A stretch of DNA of 64,000 nucleotides, taken from contig JAFGSR010000168.1 of the NCBI GenBank assembly GCA_016934515.1, forward strand, positions 34,521-98,520, in the 5' to 3' direction. The position numbers and the translations under genes were made by a program. Under the pieces are notes generated by a model that saw nothing but the letters and a program-made list of their open reading frames with translations, did no database searches and was not told where the DNA came from. This document shows positions 53,401 to 58,065 of the stretch, in pieces. Each line of letters starts with the position of its first letter. Positions within the stretch are counted from its first letter, which is position 1. The stretch is from Sedimentisphaerales bacterium (GTDB taxonomy: Bacteria; Planctomycetota; Phycisphaerae; Sedimentisphaerales; SM23-30).

Positions 53401-54085
53401 ATACCTGACCAACTCCATCAAAGGATGTGGGGCCTACTACCACCGCGTATAAGGTCCCGGTTACCGGATCAAATGCCGCCGCATCAAAATCCGTAAAGAT
53501 AACATCATTACCCTTCGCCCCCGCGTTATCCGTATCTACCACTTCGCCTATTAATCTATCTATCACACCTAATGTTCTGTCAACTTCAACCAGAAATCCA
53601 CCCGTGGTGATACCAAATGTGTCACCGTTGGTATTGCTCGCTAATGCGTTTATGGAAGCCCCCAAACCACCTAATACATCCGAGGGCACTTCATCAATTA
53701 TCGATATGCCTCCCGGGCCGCCGCCAATTCTGATCGTCTGGCCGTCAACCACCAAATCCCCGGGAATATCTTCGCCACGGTAATTCAGAAGTTCCACCAC
53801 CACATCTTTGCTGGGGCCCATCCCGGATAACGTACCTATACGTACCTCATTAAACACGGCTACATCGCTGCCCGAATCATTTTCCTCCGGGTCCGCATAG
53901 AGAAAGGTAGTTTCCTGTTGGACATCTGCCGGTAACGTCAGGGTCGTCAACAAAACGCGAGGCTCCAGAAACTCCGCTTCCAGGTTACTGCGTTTAGCTT
54001 TCTGGCTTTTTAGTCCCATTCTTTTGATGATACTCTGGTACAGTTTTTCCCCTTGACGGCCTCTTCTACGTAATAATCGATTCAA
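41474..54085 (-). CDS. Giant secreted LEPR-xLL protein with C-terminal metzincin-type protease site
   Basis: 4203 residues, 12.6 kb. Start is TTG 54085, decided by a perfect AAGGAGG five nt upstream; no ATG fits. Residues 40-46 read LEPRVLL, the planctomycete LEPR-x-LL N-terminal motif on surface proteins. About 60-600 are beta-propeller-like blocks. Residues ~700-2900 are very long beta-helix-like repeats (GDIGQVSSPV, GNIGTVQ-type turns every ~15-25 residues). PPC-like domains occur near 730-850 and 3700-3960. Residues 4122-4132 are HELGHILGLEH with a later NLMGY Met-turn (4145), the zinc site of matrixin/serralysin-type proteases. I infer a surface fibre that carries a protease at its tip. 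Confidence 0.9.
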   Translation of the reverse strand: MNRLLRRRGRQGEKLYQSIIKRMGLKSQKAKRSNLEAEFLEPRVLLTTLTLPADVQQETTFLYADPEENDSGSDVAVFNEVRIGTLSGMGPSKDVVVELLNYRGEDIPGDLVVDGQTIRIGGGPGGISIIDEVPSDVLGGLGASINALASNTNGDTFGITTGGFLVEVDRTLGVIDRLIGEVVDTDNAGAKGNDVIFTDFDAAAFDPVTGTLYAVVVGPTSFDGVGQVLTTGEVLISIDTITGEAEAIGVNNQGQTDYSLSGVSGPGDDILTIVHTGQNGIGEPIFLAYDNGVNGAGDVENQFLTISVVKADIGNSIGIFTAPRATVDDSDIVEGLMYDQFGRLFGLLHQAGSMDGGTLVTVDLDAAVADRFQDIVDFGDQPTGGADPPPIFLTGMSFDDTNNVGYATDPTSGTLYAINTEFIQEVDDQFVIVGGLSDIYLMYIASSTPDVYITITSLTIDSDGNRVYTPTGGTEALLFIDEDDASVSTPSGAGGVMIGTIPQTLEETQYWSPGQLSTVGTFFDDSEVAADPGPIGAYPGGGIRPGIIVAPDFEGKPQDIGRIQIGGGVFGDVSINGSIDLFYAGFLGTNDFVVDGDLNNLVVHTQAGGVSESDNSWTLAGSASYGGSGNSPVLDVQGNLGSVYGQGDWGLPILVHGASDAPQFPGVYDVFSEKYVRAYRELERKIDDNGDTVSFMSGAMDTSGGWILTNDTVAEAQYLGTIDGKISVLGETESSDWDTEDYYSFGVFAGQTLTINLYDAYGTFGASGHPLLPGTKVPAEANLTLIDPDGELVALLGEVDIVTGAPLELEYTAEKAGIYTVVAAADIIGSSNTNWIMSYRLEIEGVSETTFGGGNVLTDVRYGHLANYPRPTVEVLNGNMGAFSSGGAMRNVQIRVDDGSLGGLRAGFNGSVVGFNWDDDDGIVTLPDPSVFTAGDIGQVSSPVDSTINIEAGSQISSVKMGGSLSGLIVSNGNIGEVVIAGSFSDEMNHDSGTIISGQPTGIFANADEIGEPGVIDRIYVGGDFGLSVFSGSFGSGIPVSVGGRGGNVRFVDIQGSIVVNMSGYFGPFGPFEFAAGQSVTVTDDSGVLVKLSPGYTGEEDVDEFLFVTPPDDVTDPNATPNEGGVLTVQLLPIWDLSYADYIQSFGFYNQAVLGYVITEVTSTDGLRVTTTGGPAELGVLNVTGDQNNRVNITGNDEISVLQVNVDGAIEQIVNSTPGGDIVSIVIAEGTGFVEDPDDQGTTPADQGDEDVVTFPPGGQPFALISIDGHLGRTENSTGQIIETVEIAPIEDDVLRAIINPIGSQVSGLLSAVGIDRIVIGGSLGDTRITGDVDRITLNSDNSRAGGQFDGMDGALVIEGNLNRISLGDGIRHPGTGEWAQSGIFVTGVIVFAEAHDAGHDIGGPLFGSGGIVRVQVSNGARITGYNASGGTSERVRGSRYIADTISTTSMFDNYQLYNSSTGTVDPIGFIEVRGAGSEIRGAFIKAQSINTIQVLGGAEGIFDTRINALIVGPLTIEESIIGQITVGGAGIHNTIISANRDIGRITIQRGGTIEDSEIFCGIHIGTITADEINRTNINAFDQIDRVTTTGDIFDLVLEAGELGTLSSRGDILGSGIFVAGPVAMIQSRGDLISTIEVTGPYGDLRAIKAGGNIGTPVGGIIIVDGKVGTISAGGDFQAELLLNWDPAPVGPGNPLGPHAKYDRAGIELKSLKAGGQVLGLGDIGGDVGSIISGGEFGNPGSEFGIHGDLGKLTIGSGRTPGDLESSVSVDGDFGIAKVMGSVNGQIEVTEDFRSLMLKGIGDDRADLNASITVGEDFGKLTIINGDIALTDVVDGGPVTIDVAGTGPQIVIRGSDISGTIIIGGGEGIDIDGSITGSGRYISTGNIGTLHISGNIEAGGVLDITGDLEKLIVDGSIFGTVHVTGNIGSIQAANILDDESLVTAGGDIRSLDVSGLMRNTYVLAGFDPGEVFDDNDDLIDRSTLIINGEALEGDILTGKVDTLDNSVIAAGVSPGPNTIFGDQDGSDTPGEGLSTIRRMSIGQIIGQGSPFGVFADAQIVSLRIEGMRFPTPISMVSGFNSWTISEQLPDLVGGIIIQQGLPYRGIINGNKVTVVLSGPGEGEVLPGADQIETIQLRNTSGKTKLKVMAAGGATIDVGQLYNGDDESMGTVFVDGWIGNQTNDAYMDINGDVGFMNLRGVASGSEVVVGGDVTKAILGEMNGTDALPTNIDILGDVKLLQSTQVSEQVNISAANVTKALFRGDMDGMLYCSDSLLSYAQVTGDLGGVLSSEGDIDRVIVKGMTGGEGLREVMGIRAGGNIGTFQSSSMRLSVVAAGGNLELAQINGNMEFSTLAAGLDIGPSGKLFDFDSTAADDPDRDRALSGIIDKVIINGDFVESNVVAALAPGQDEMFGTGDDLLEQKNIEFLNPPQVSNVFFDATDLNAITVEFSHEQTDVIGVIREVDIRGDVSGSIFSQDSFVIGAAGMVGKVSVGREAFVGQGNVSLLEVNSKDVDGATLEVSDITAANALSQAFQIRSIGLDQIFGLNPSSGVSDDIIIGGDDNPLTDPTAWVTFDQGSNSATFHNEDGFAINRWGTNYYQITLVANQITNQQGVSLDGEGNVPSGNGIPGGDFVYYFAVADLGNSIVTAFSPFEEFPENMIWSYTSQMGDNPGFTGDSALDEDDFIRMNDLVAGQTVDVNISQAVGSGGGSGGYTENSSIYLVQLWQIHDDSVAGQTFNVIGTDGVEDMVEDDPDITVSADLVAPELDELAYTGTSYYGYDGIGHKFYNINPLVFSNLELLENDLNDLNSLVASQGAILDLKGLAGHSLDSLWAIADFQPNSGSARQSLVLINKVSEDINNLDPDNRASVTISSNNIGSTFTNISGLAELDGVLYGIDAATNTLVRFNSDPNSAGFGLATAVGSGLGNLGSVDSSLADNLVITGLALNQGGDGLIALHNQPVNETGNLLRDALYTIDPATGAAVLLQEFEFDAERHGLATEPNSGIFVGLPLRNSPAGDTMNITFGNQGPVEHIFAEETTDFSGGNRVISDSSVVALNAGLQEFIDKGYYYGFDIEYAHGEAHGDVEVLIEDIDWLNDTENGFIISAVTDDPDNTTVIFGFGVDGSSVLRVEIDAEHGDGDVRVFFAGTSQIETQYPAELILAGEMLGESSRTDLTPTRDMILPGLDEITISKTILETDYFLELTDELESALAQVLTAELLDDLKNEVLTGEIILDTRIGLIQAGEFDLLNDFNDALVTINYDALGYDSSLETFALISTFSFDTRPIFVDPNPLDPTTETDDDVVLTRTVLSDLVNASVYGTGTTATLTIDDILALEFGSTDENLGIDELFAVVSITIVPVTGNSTTRDSLLSISNIIDPYADLQLSEQDLEFYGFTDIVSLAYGDIPGSSINNGCMYGIDQVTQTLVKIDTRKKVPQINNQLKINPEFGKAAAVGDEMDNLANPGTNIEIIGIDFAPDGSLYGIENVSNNIVEIFTDIRNTEYGSRMELVMPLPAGGEYSDISFDMAAFNTPGFLVRSTSGSPVDDVVQVSINGQASTNHTFGSSSTNLGGLTVSSTIGNSDVTPEGGFYQFNVTYTTGQGDILLEIDDINWVGDASALVDSVQISDSLNGSIETFGDDDISILIHTNHSVPGGGSTDSMTIYFGTTSDLMVLANSQRTLSLVTSWTGTGELNALFEVPEDGDYLLNVSSNLFRNSLDPGYFWVGEVDFLAGGVDSPLGRYNLEVLVFNDGNSDFGSDTTASGLPYSQVYPTNGPVNLEPLDWGNDELVQDEDNPQVYRYNVDLLNNPVSAECYLPVEKVTGTLLEPGQAGSVVISSCLGNLLDVDVYSFRLEEGQRVTVDLDSEVLFGRDDVELYVAIYNGDYEALTTIMDEADDVLATGAAQNADTLYEAQAIFSMPNHESVVIDPAENGMGTYYVVVTGYSLQNFSEVIAYQLTIETTEPEAVETPPSQLVWLAFDGARADYLFKEADMGWGPNVVNRPAFDAEAFELDGMRESLIQAIADRIEEIYRNVGLTEDEIEFVTEKPQAGAVYSTVIFGGTTPMLGLYGLAQKLDRHNEDHTDMAIVLTDEIAFGYLSEMSEDPTERFLETVNALANTGAHELGHILGLEHATEINTAEPANLMGYNYDMTLEEQEFKARNSYRLFAEQQGYELFMRQIGFENEIDLLLRYIGSGTDIGEQN

Positions 54086-54413
54086 GGTGACCTCCTTACA
54101 GGTAAGGTTGGTGTTACGTAGGCTCTTTTATGGTAAGTAATTACAAAAACCCATTTCGGCAAACCACACTTGCCCCTCTCTACGCGGGTTCACCTGCATC
54201 CTTGGCTTTCGGGTCTTGCCCGCCAACGATGCCGGGATAACGGTGGATAATTTTTGCACCGTCCCCTTTATACCATTTACAAATGAGTATTACATACAAC
54301 TCATCTGCTAAATTTATACCTGACAACCCTTTACAATAGGACACGCCAGGAATCATCATGCCCATCTAGTATAAATTTTAGGCATTTTCCGGGGTTTTAC
54401 CCCATTTGTCAAT
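54086..54413 (-). promoter_or_regulatory. Long leader and probable promoter of the giant gene
   Basis: Going upstream from the start: a ~275-nt leader, TATACT at 54368-54373, the perfect dyad GGGGTAAAACCCC (54391-54403), then TTGACA (54408-54413). TTGACA and TATACT are too far apart to be one promoter, so the true -10 may be another A/T hexamer. A 61-codon frame in the leader (54180-54365) has no clear ribosome site. The leader folds in places (CCCGGCATCG..GGCGGG) but I could not match it to a riboswitch class. Confidence 0.3.
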
Positions 54414-54494
54414 AAAAAATTGGCCTTATTCCTGCTTACAACCACAACTTTTCGCAATTTTCTTATCAGTATAAATACTGTCTTGCCAATAAGA

Positions 54495-54535
54495 TAAAAA
54501 AACCGCACGGACCAAAATTCCTCTGGAACGTGCGG
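54495..54535 (-). terminator. Rho-independent terminator of the corrinoid protein gene
   Basis: On the - strand CCGCACG and CGTGCGG (54529-54535 and 54503-54509) form a stem with a 19-nt loop, followed by a T-run (54495-54502). Confidence 0.8.
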
Positions 54536-54573
54536 ATTTCTTGCAATTCGACTCTGTTCTGTCCTGGGTGGGC

Positions 54574-55200
54574 TTAACTGACCAGTTTTTTTGCGATATC
54601 TACCGCTGATGCGGCATCTGCGGCAAAGCCTGCCGCACCGATCTTGTCCGCGTAATCTCGGGTCACTGGTGCTCCACCTATCATTACTTTCGCATCTATT
54701 CCCGCTTCCTTAAACGCCGATACCGTTTTTTCCATCATCGGCATCGTCGTCGTCAATAATGCCGACAGACCCGCAACCTTGGCTTTATGCTCCTTGGCTG
54801 CCTGCAGAAATTTGTCCGGGGATACATCTGTTCCCAAATCTATAACATTGAATCCGGCACCCTTGAGCATCATCGCTACCAGGTTTTTTCCGATATCGTG
54901 CAGATCGCCCTGAACCGTTCCCATTACCACCGTTCCAATAGGTTCCACACCGGCTTCCACCAGCTTCGGCTCCAGGATTTCCATCGCCGTTTTCATCGCT
55001 CTGGCCGCGATCAGTACTTCCGGTACATAAACCTCATTCTTCTTGAACGCTGCCCCTATCACGTTCATACCGGCTATCAATCCATCATTCAGAATGGACT
55101 CCGGATCCATTCCTTCTTCAACCGCTTTGGTCGTTATGTCCTTAGCTGTGGCCTGATCACCCTTAATCACTGCATTTTTCAATGCTTCCATGTCTGCCAT
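54574..55200 (-). CDS. Corrinoid (B12-binding) protein, MtaC/MtbC-type
   Basis: 208 residues. Residues 5-85 are the four-helix cap (EEGMDPESILNDGLIAGMNV, GAAFKKNEVYVPEVLIAARA split). The B12 domain has D99-L-H-D-I-G104, the D-x-H-x-x-G motif whose His coordinates cobalt, then the SALLTTT and GGAPVT loops. Such proteins carry methyl groups from a substrate-specific MtxB to a methyltransferase. No methyltransferase is next to it, so the substrate is unknown. The gene is alone, with its own terminator. Confidence 0.93.
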   Translation of the reverse strand: MADMEALKNAVIKGDQATAKDITTKAVEEGMDPESILNDGLIAGMNVIGAAFKKNEVYVPEVLIAARAMKTAMEILEPKLVEAGVEPIGTVVMGTVQGDLHDIGKNLVAMMLKGAGFNVIDLGTDVSPDKFLQAAKEHKAKVAGLSALLTTTMPMMEKTVSAFKEAGIDAKVMIGGAPVTRDYADKIGAAGFAADAASAVDIAKKLVS

Positions 55201-55438
55201 AATCTACCTCGCATTCAGATTCAAACAGTTTAGTTGATGGGAAAGCTTTACTTGACTCGCCCAAATCCAGTTTCAAAACAATCTAACCAACACCGCTAAA
55301 CCGTATCGTCACTTGCCGTTCTTGCCCATACGCCCATACGATTTCGCGTACCAATTTCCAGACATCATATTAGTGGGCTTACCCCTTTACCTGCAAGCTT
55401 ATTTGAAATGAAAAAAAAACGTCATAATTACTTGTGAT

Positions 55439-55500
55439 ATAATAACATAAATTTGGTGAGCATGTTTTTTTCTGGAAATTGTTATGTGACTTAAATCACA
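55439..55500 (-). promoter_or_regulatory. CRP/FNR-type site and -10 for the corrinoid protein gene
   Basis: TGTGA-N6-TCACA (55485-55500) is a perfect CRP-family dyad. On the - strand TATTAT lies at 55444-55439, placing the dyad centre near -60 of the predicted start (about 55433), the class I activator position. No good -35 is seen, as expected for an activated promoter. A ~230-nt leader follows; nothing recognisable is in it. Confidence 0.5.
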
Positions 55501-55511
55501 AAGTAACTACC

Positions 55512-56150
55512 TTAGCGATCTTTAAATTCATCCAGTAATTGCTTGTATTCATTCAACTTACCCAACTTCAAAAGCTCAAATGCCTCAGAATTGGCAAAAT
55601 CCTGCAATATTTCCGCCCGTTTGGGTTGTGCATCCGGATATTTCCCCTTTACATGCTCGCGAAGCTCCCCCAATCCCTCTAAAAAACCCTCAAACTCAAC
55701 ACCGAAATGATTTTCCAGCTCCAATCGAATTTTTTTTGACAATGCCGGACTGACCCCACCCGTGGAGACCGCAATTTGCATTAATCCCCGCCTTACCACC
55801 GCCGGCACCTGGAAACTGCACAACGTCGGCTCATCCACCACATTACAAAAAATTCCCTGTTCAGTTGCCTGCTCGAAAACCTGACGATTCACCTGACCAT
55901 CACCACACGCCGCCACCACCAGCCACTTCCCTGTAATATCCCCGTCCTCATATTTCCGCCGGCAAACCTCAATTTTCCCCTCTGCTTCAAGAATTCCCAA
56001 TTCTTCCGTCAATTCTGGGCTAACCACCACCACCTTCGCTCTACTCGCCAGAAGCGACTCCACTTTCCGCTCAGCTACCTGACCACCGCCCACCACCAGC
56101 ACCTTCCTGCCTGCCAAATCACAAAATATCGGATACAATCGACTCTTCAT
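55512..56150 (-). CDS. Precorrin-2 dehydrogenase / sirohydrochlorin ferrochelatase
   Basis: 212 residues. KVLVVGGGQVAERKVESLL (16 onward) is the NAD-binding start of the CysG N-terminal / MET8 family, and FCNVVDEPTLCSFQVPAVV with the later STGGVSPALSKKIR are its other hallmarks. It oxidises precorrin-2 to sirohydrochlorin and may insert iron, for siroheme or heme d1 and for cobalamin side paths. The C-terminal uroporphyrinogen methylase half of CysG is absent, as in the stand-alone enzyme. Lies near the corrinoid protein but on its own. Confidence 0.9.
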   Translation of the reverse strand: MKSRLYPIFCDLAGRKVLVVGGGQVAERKVESLLASRAKVVVVSPELTEELGILEAEGKIEVCRRKYEDGDITGKWLVVAACGDGQVNRQVFEQATEQGIFCNVVDEPTLCSFQVPAVVRRGLMQIAVSTGGVSPALSKKIRLELENHFGVEFEGFLEGLGELREHVKGKYPDAQPKRAEILQDFANSEAFELLKLGKLNEYKQLLDEFKDR

Positions 56151-56231
56151 AGCTCCAATATGCTCCGGTAGCTAATGCAGGTCAATCAAAAAAGTTTCTT
56201 TCGCCTGTCCGTGGAAAAAAGCAAATTGACG

Positions 56232-57998
56232 TCAGCAAATCTCATCTTCCAGGAATGTCTTAATGCTTCGCAAAAACTCCGACGCCAGTGCTCCGTCAAT
56301 CACCCGATGGTCGCTGCACAACGTCATCTTCATCATCGGCCGGATCCCGATCCCGCCCTCAATCGCCACCACCTCATCTTTCACCGCACCCACCGCCAGA
56401 ATCGCACTCTCCGGCGGATTGATTATCGCCGTAAAGTTGTCCACCCCAAACATTCCTAAATTTGAAACCGTAAACGTCCCCTTACCCGCCCCGATAATTT
56501 TACCCGTCCGCGCCTCCAACGCCAGCCGCTTGGTCTCCACCGCTAGCTCCTCCCAACTACGCTTCTCCGCATTGGTCAGCACCGGCACCACCAGCCCTTC
56601 CTTCACCGCCGTCGCTACACCAACATTTATATCCGGCAGGTAAATAATTTTCTCTCCCGTAAATCGGCTGTTTACCGCCGGATAATGTGTCAATGCATTG
56701 GCCACCGCTTTTATCACCAGGTCGTTCACCGAAATTTTGGTGCCGTTTTCCCGGCCCTGGTTAATCTCCTTACGGAACGCCATTGCCCGCTTCATGTCAA
56801 CCGACATCGTTACATTAAAGTGCGGCACGTCGCGACTGCTCATCTGCAGGTTCATTCCGATCGCTCGTCGCATCTTTGTAACTACCACTTCCGTGCCCGG
56901 CTGCGGTTGATCAGGTGCCGGTCCAGCCGCAACTGCCTCAGCCGTCACTGCCTTGCCCGTCGCTCCGGCAAAGTTCTGCACATCATCTCCCACAATCCGC
57001 CCGCCCGCGCCGGTCCCCTTGACCAGCCGCAAATCCACACCCGATTCACTTGCCAACTTTCTCGCTCTCGGCGACGCCATTACCCGACCACCGTCCAACA
57101 ACACCGCCTGAACCGTTTCCGTGCCCATCACTGCTATCCCGGTCGAACCGGTTGAACTACCGCTCGCCGCGATGGTTTCCACGTCCGCCTTAATAATTCG
57201 ACCGTTCGGCCCGCTGCCCGTCACCTGCCGCAGGTCAACTCCCAGCTTGGCCGCCAGATTTTTCGCCACCGGCGATGCCATAATCCGCCCGCCCGCATCA
57301 GTTGAAACCGCCGCTGGTGCTGCCGCCGCCGACACCGTACTCGACGCCATCCCGCTGATACCGCTCGCCTGACCTGCCGCATCACCAATTTTCGTCCCCG
57401 ACGGCCCTACAAACCCCACCACCTTACCCACCGGCACCATATCATTTTCCACGTGTAGCTGCTTCAGCAAAACGCCTTCGCCGACCGACTCCACTTCAAT
57501 TACCGATTTATCCGTCTCGACCTCCAGCACCACTTCAGACTTCACCACCGCATCGCCAACCGATTTCAACCACTTGACCACCCGTACTTCTTCGGTCGTC
57601 TGATCCGGAATCGGTACCTTCACTTCACTGACACCCGCCGGCACAGCACTTGCAGCAGTTACCACTGACGGACTCCCAGCCGATTCCGCAGTTTGCGATT
57701 TCGATCCAACTGCCGTTGCCGCAGCCCCAGCAGACTTCGCTGACGAACTCACCTTCTCACCTGCTGCGCCGACAAAACCAACCACTTTGCCCACCGGAAC
57801 CATATCATTCTCCGCGTGCAACTGTTCCAGCAACACCCCTTCGCCGACCGACTCCACCTCAATTACCGATTTGTCCGTCTCGACCTCCAGCACCACTTCA
57901 CCATTCGCCACCGCTTCCCCGGGTGCCTTCATCCATTTGACAATTCGTACTTCTTCCGTCGTCTGATCCGGTATCGGTATCTTAATTTCCGTTGCCAT
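56232..57998 (-). CDS. 2-oxoacid dehydrogenase E2 (dihydrolipoamide acyltransferase)
   Basis: 588 residues from ATG 57998 (MATEIKIPIP); 58034 is in frame but less likely. Two lipoyl domains: residues 1-80 and 124-200, with lipoyl lysines K43 and K164, both in ETDKSVIEVES. Two E1/E3-binding domains: ~238-274 and ~305-341 (MASPVAKNLAAKLG; MASPRARKLASESG), one more than usual. Catalytic domain 370-588 ends with DHRVIDGA, His564 and Asp568. The lipoyl and binding domains look like recent internal duplications at DNA level. It lies just downstream of the E1 gene; E3 is not in the window. Confidence 0.95.
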   Translation of the reverse strand: MATEIKIPIPDQTTEEVRIVKWMKAPGEAVANGEVVLEVETDKSVIEVESVGEGVLLEQLHAENDMVPVGKVVGFVGAAGEKVSSSAKSAGAAATAVGSKSQTAESAGSPSVVTAASAVPAGVSEVKVPIPDQTTEEVRVVKWLKSVGDAVVKSEVVLEVETDKSVIEVESVGEGVLLKQLHVENDMVPVGKVVGFVGPSGTKIGDAAGQASGISGMASSTVSAAAAPAAVSTDAGGRIMASPVAKNLAAKLGVDLRQVTGSGPNGRIIKADVETIAASGSSTGSTGIAVMGTETVQAVLLDGGRVMASPRARKLASESGVDLRLVKGTGAGGRIVGDDVQNFAGATGKAVTAEAVAAGPAPDQPQPGTEVVVTKMRRAIGMNLQMSSRDVPHFNVTMSVDMKRAMAFRKEINQGRENGTKISVNDLVIKAVANALTHYPAVNSRFTGEKIIYLPDINVGVATAVKEGLVVPVLTNAEKRSWEELAVETKRLALEARTGKIIGAGKGTFTVSNLGMFGVDNFTAIINPPESAILAVGAVKDEVVAIEGGIGIRPMMKMTLCSDHRVIDGALASEFLRSIKTFLEDEIC

Positions 57999-58065
57999 TA
58001 ATCTTGTTCGCTCCTGAAAAATCCCGTTCGTCATTAATTTGTCATTCGAGCTTCGTCATTATTTC

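Noticed and set aside
41474-54085. Many frames of 60-200 codons on the + strand inside the giant gene
   Set aside because: They follow from the codon bias of the - strand gene; none has a ribosome site or a recognisable domain.
54086-54365. Cyclic-di-GMP riboswitch in the leader of the giant gene
   Set aside because: Segments such as CCCGAAAGCC look similar, but the conserved GCAAA and GGTAG-type elements are not in the right order.
54180-54365. 61-codon frame on the - strand upstream of the giant gene
   Set aside because: Weak start context and no recognisable family; kept only as a note under the leader.
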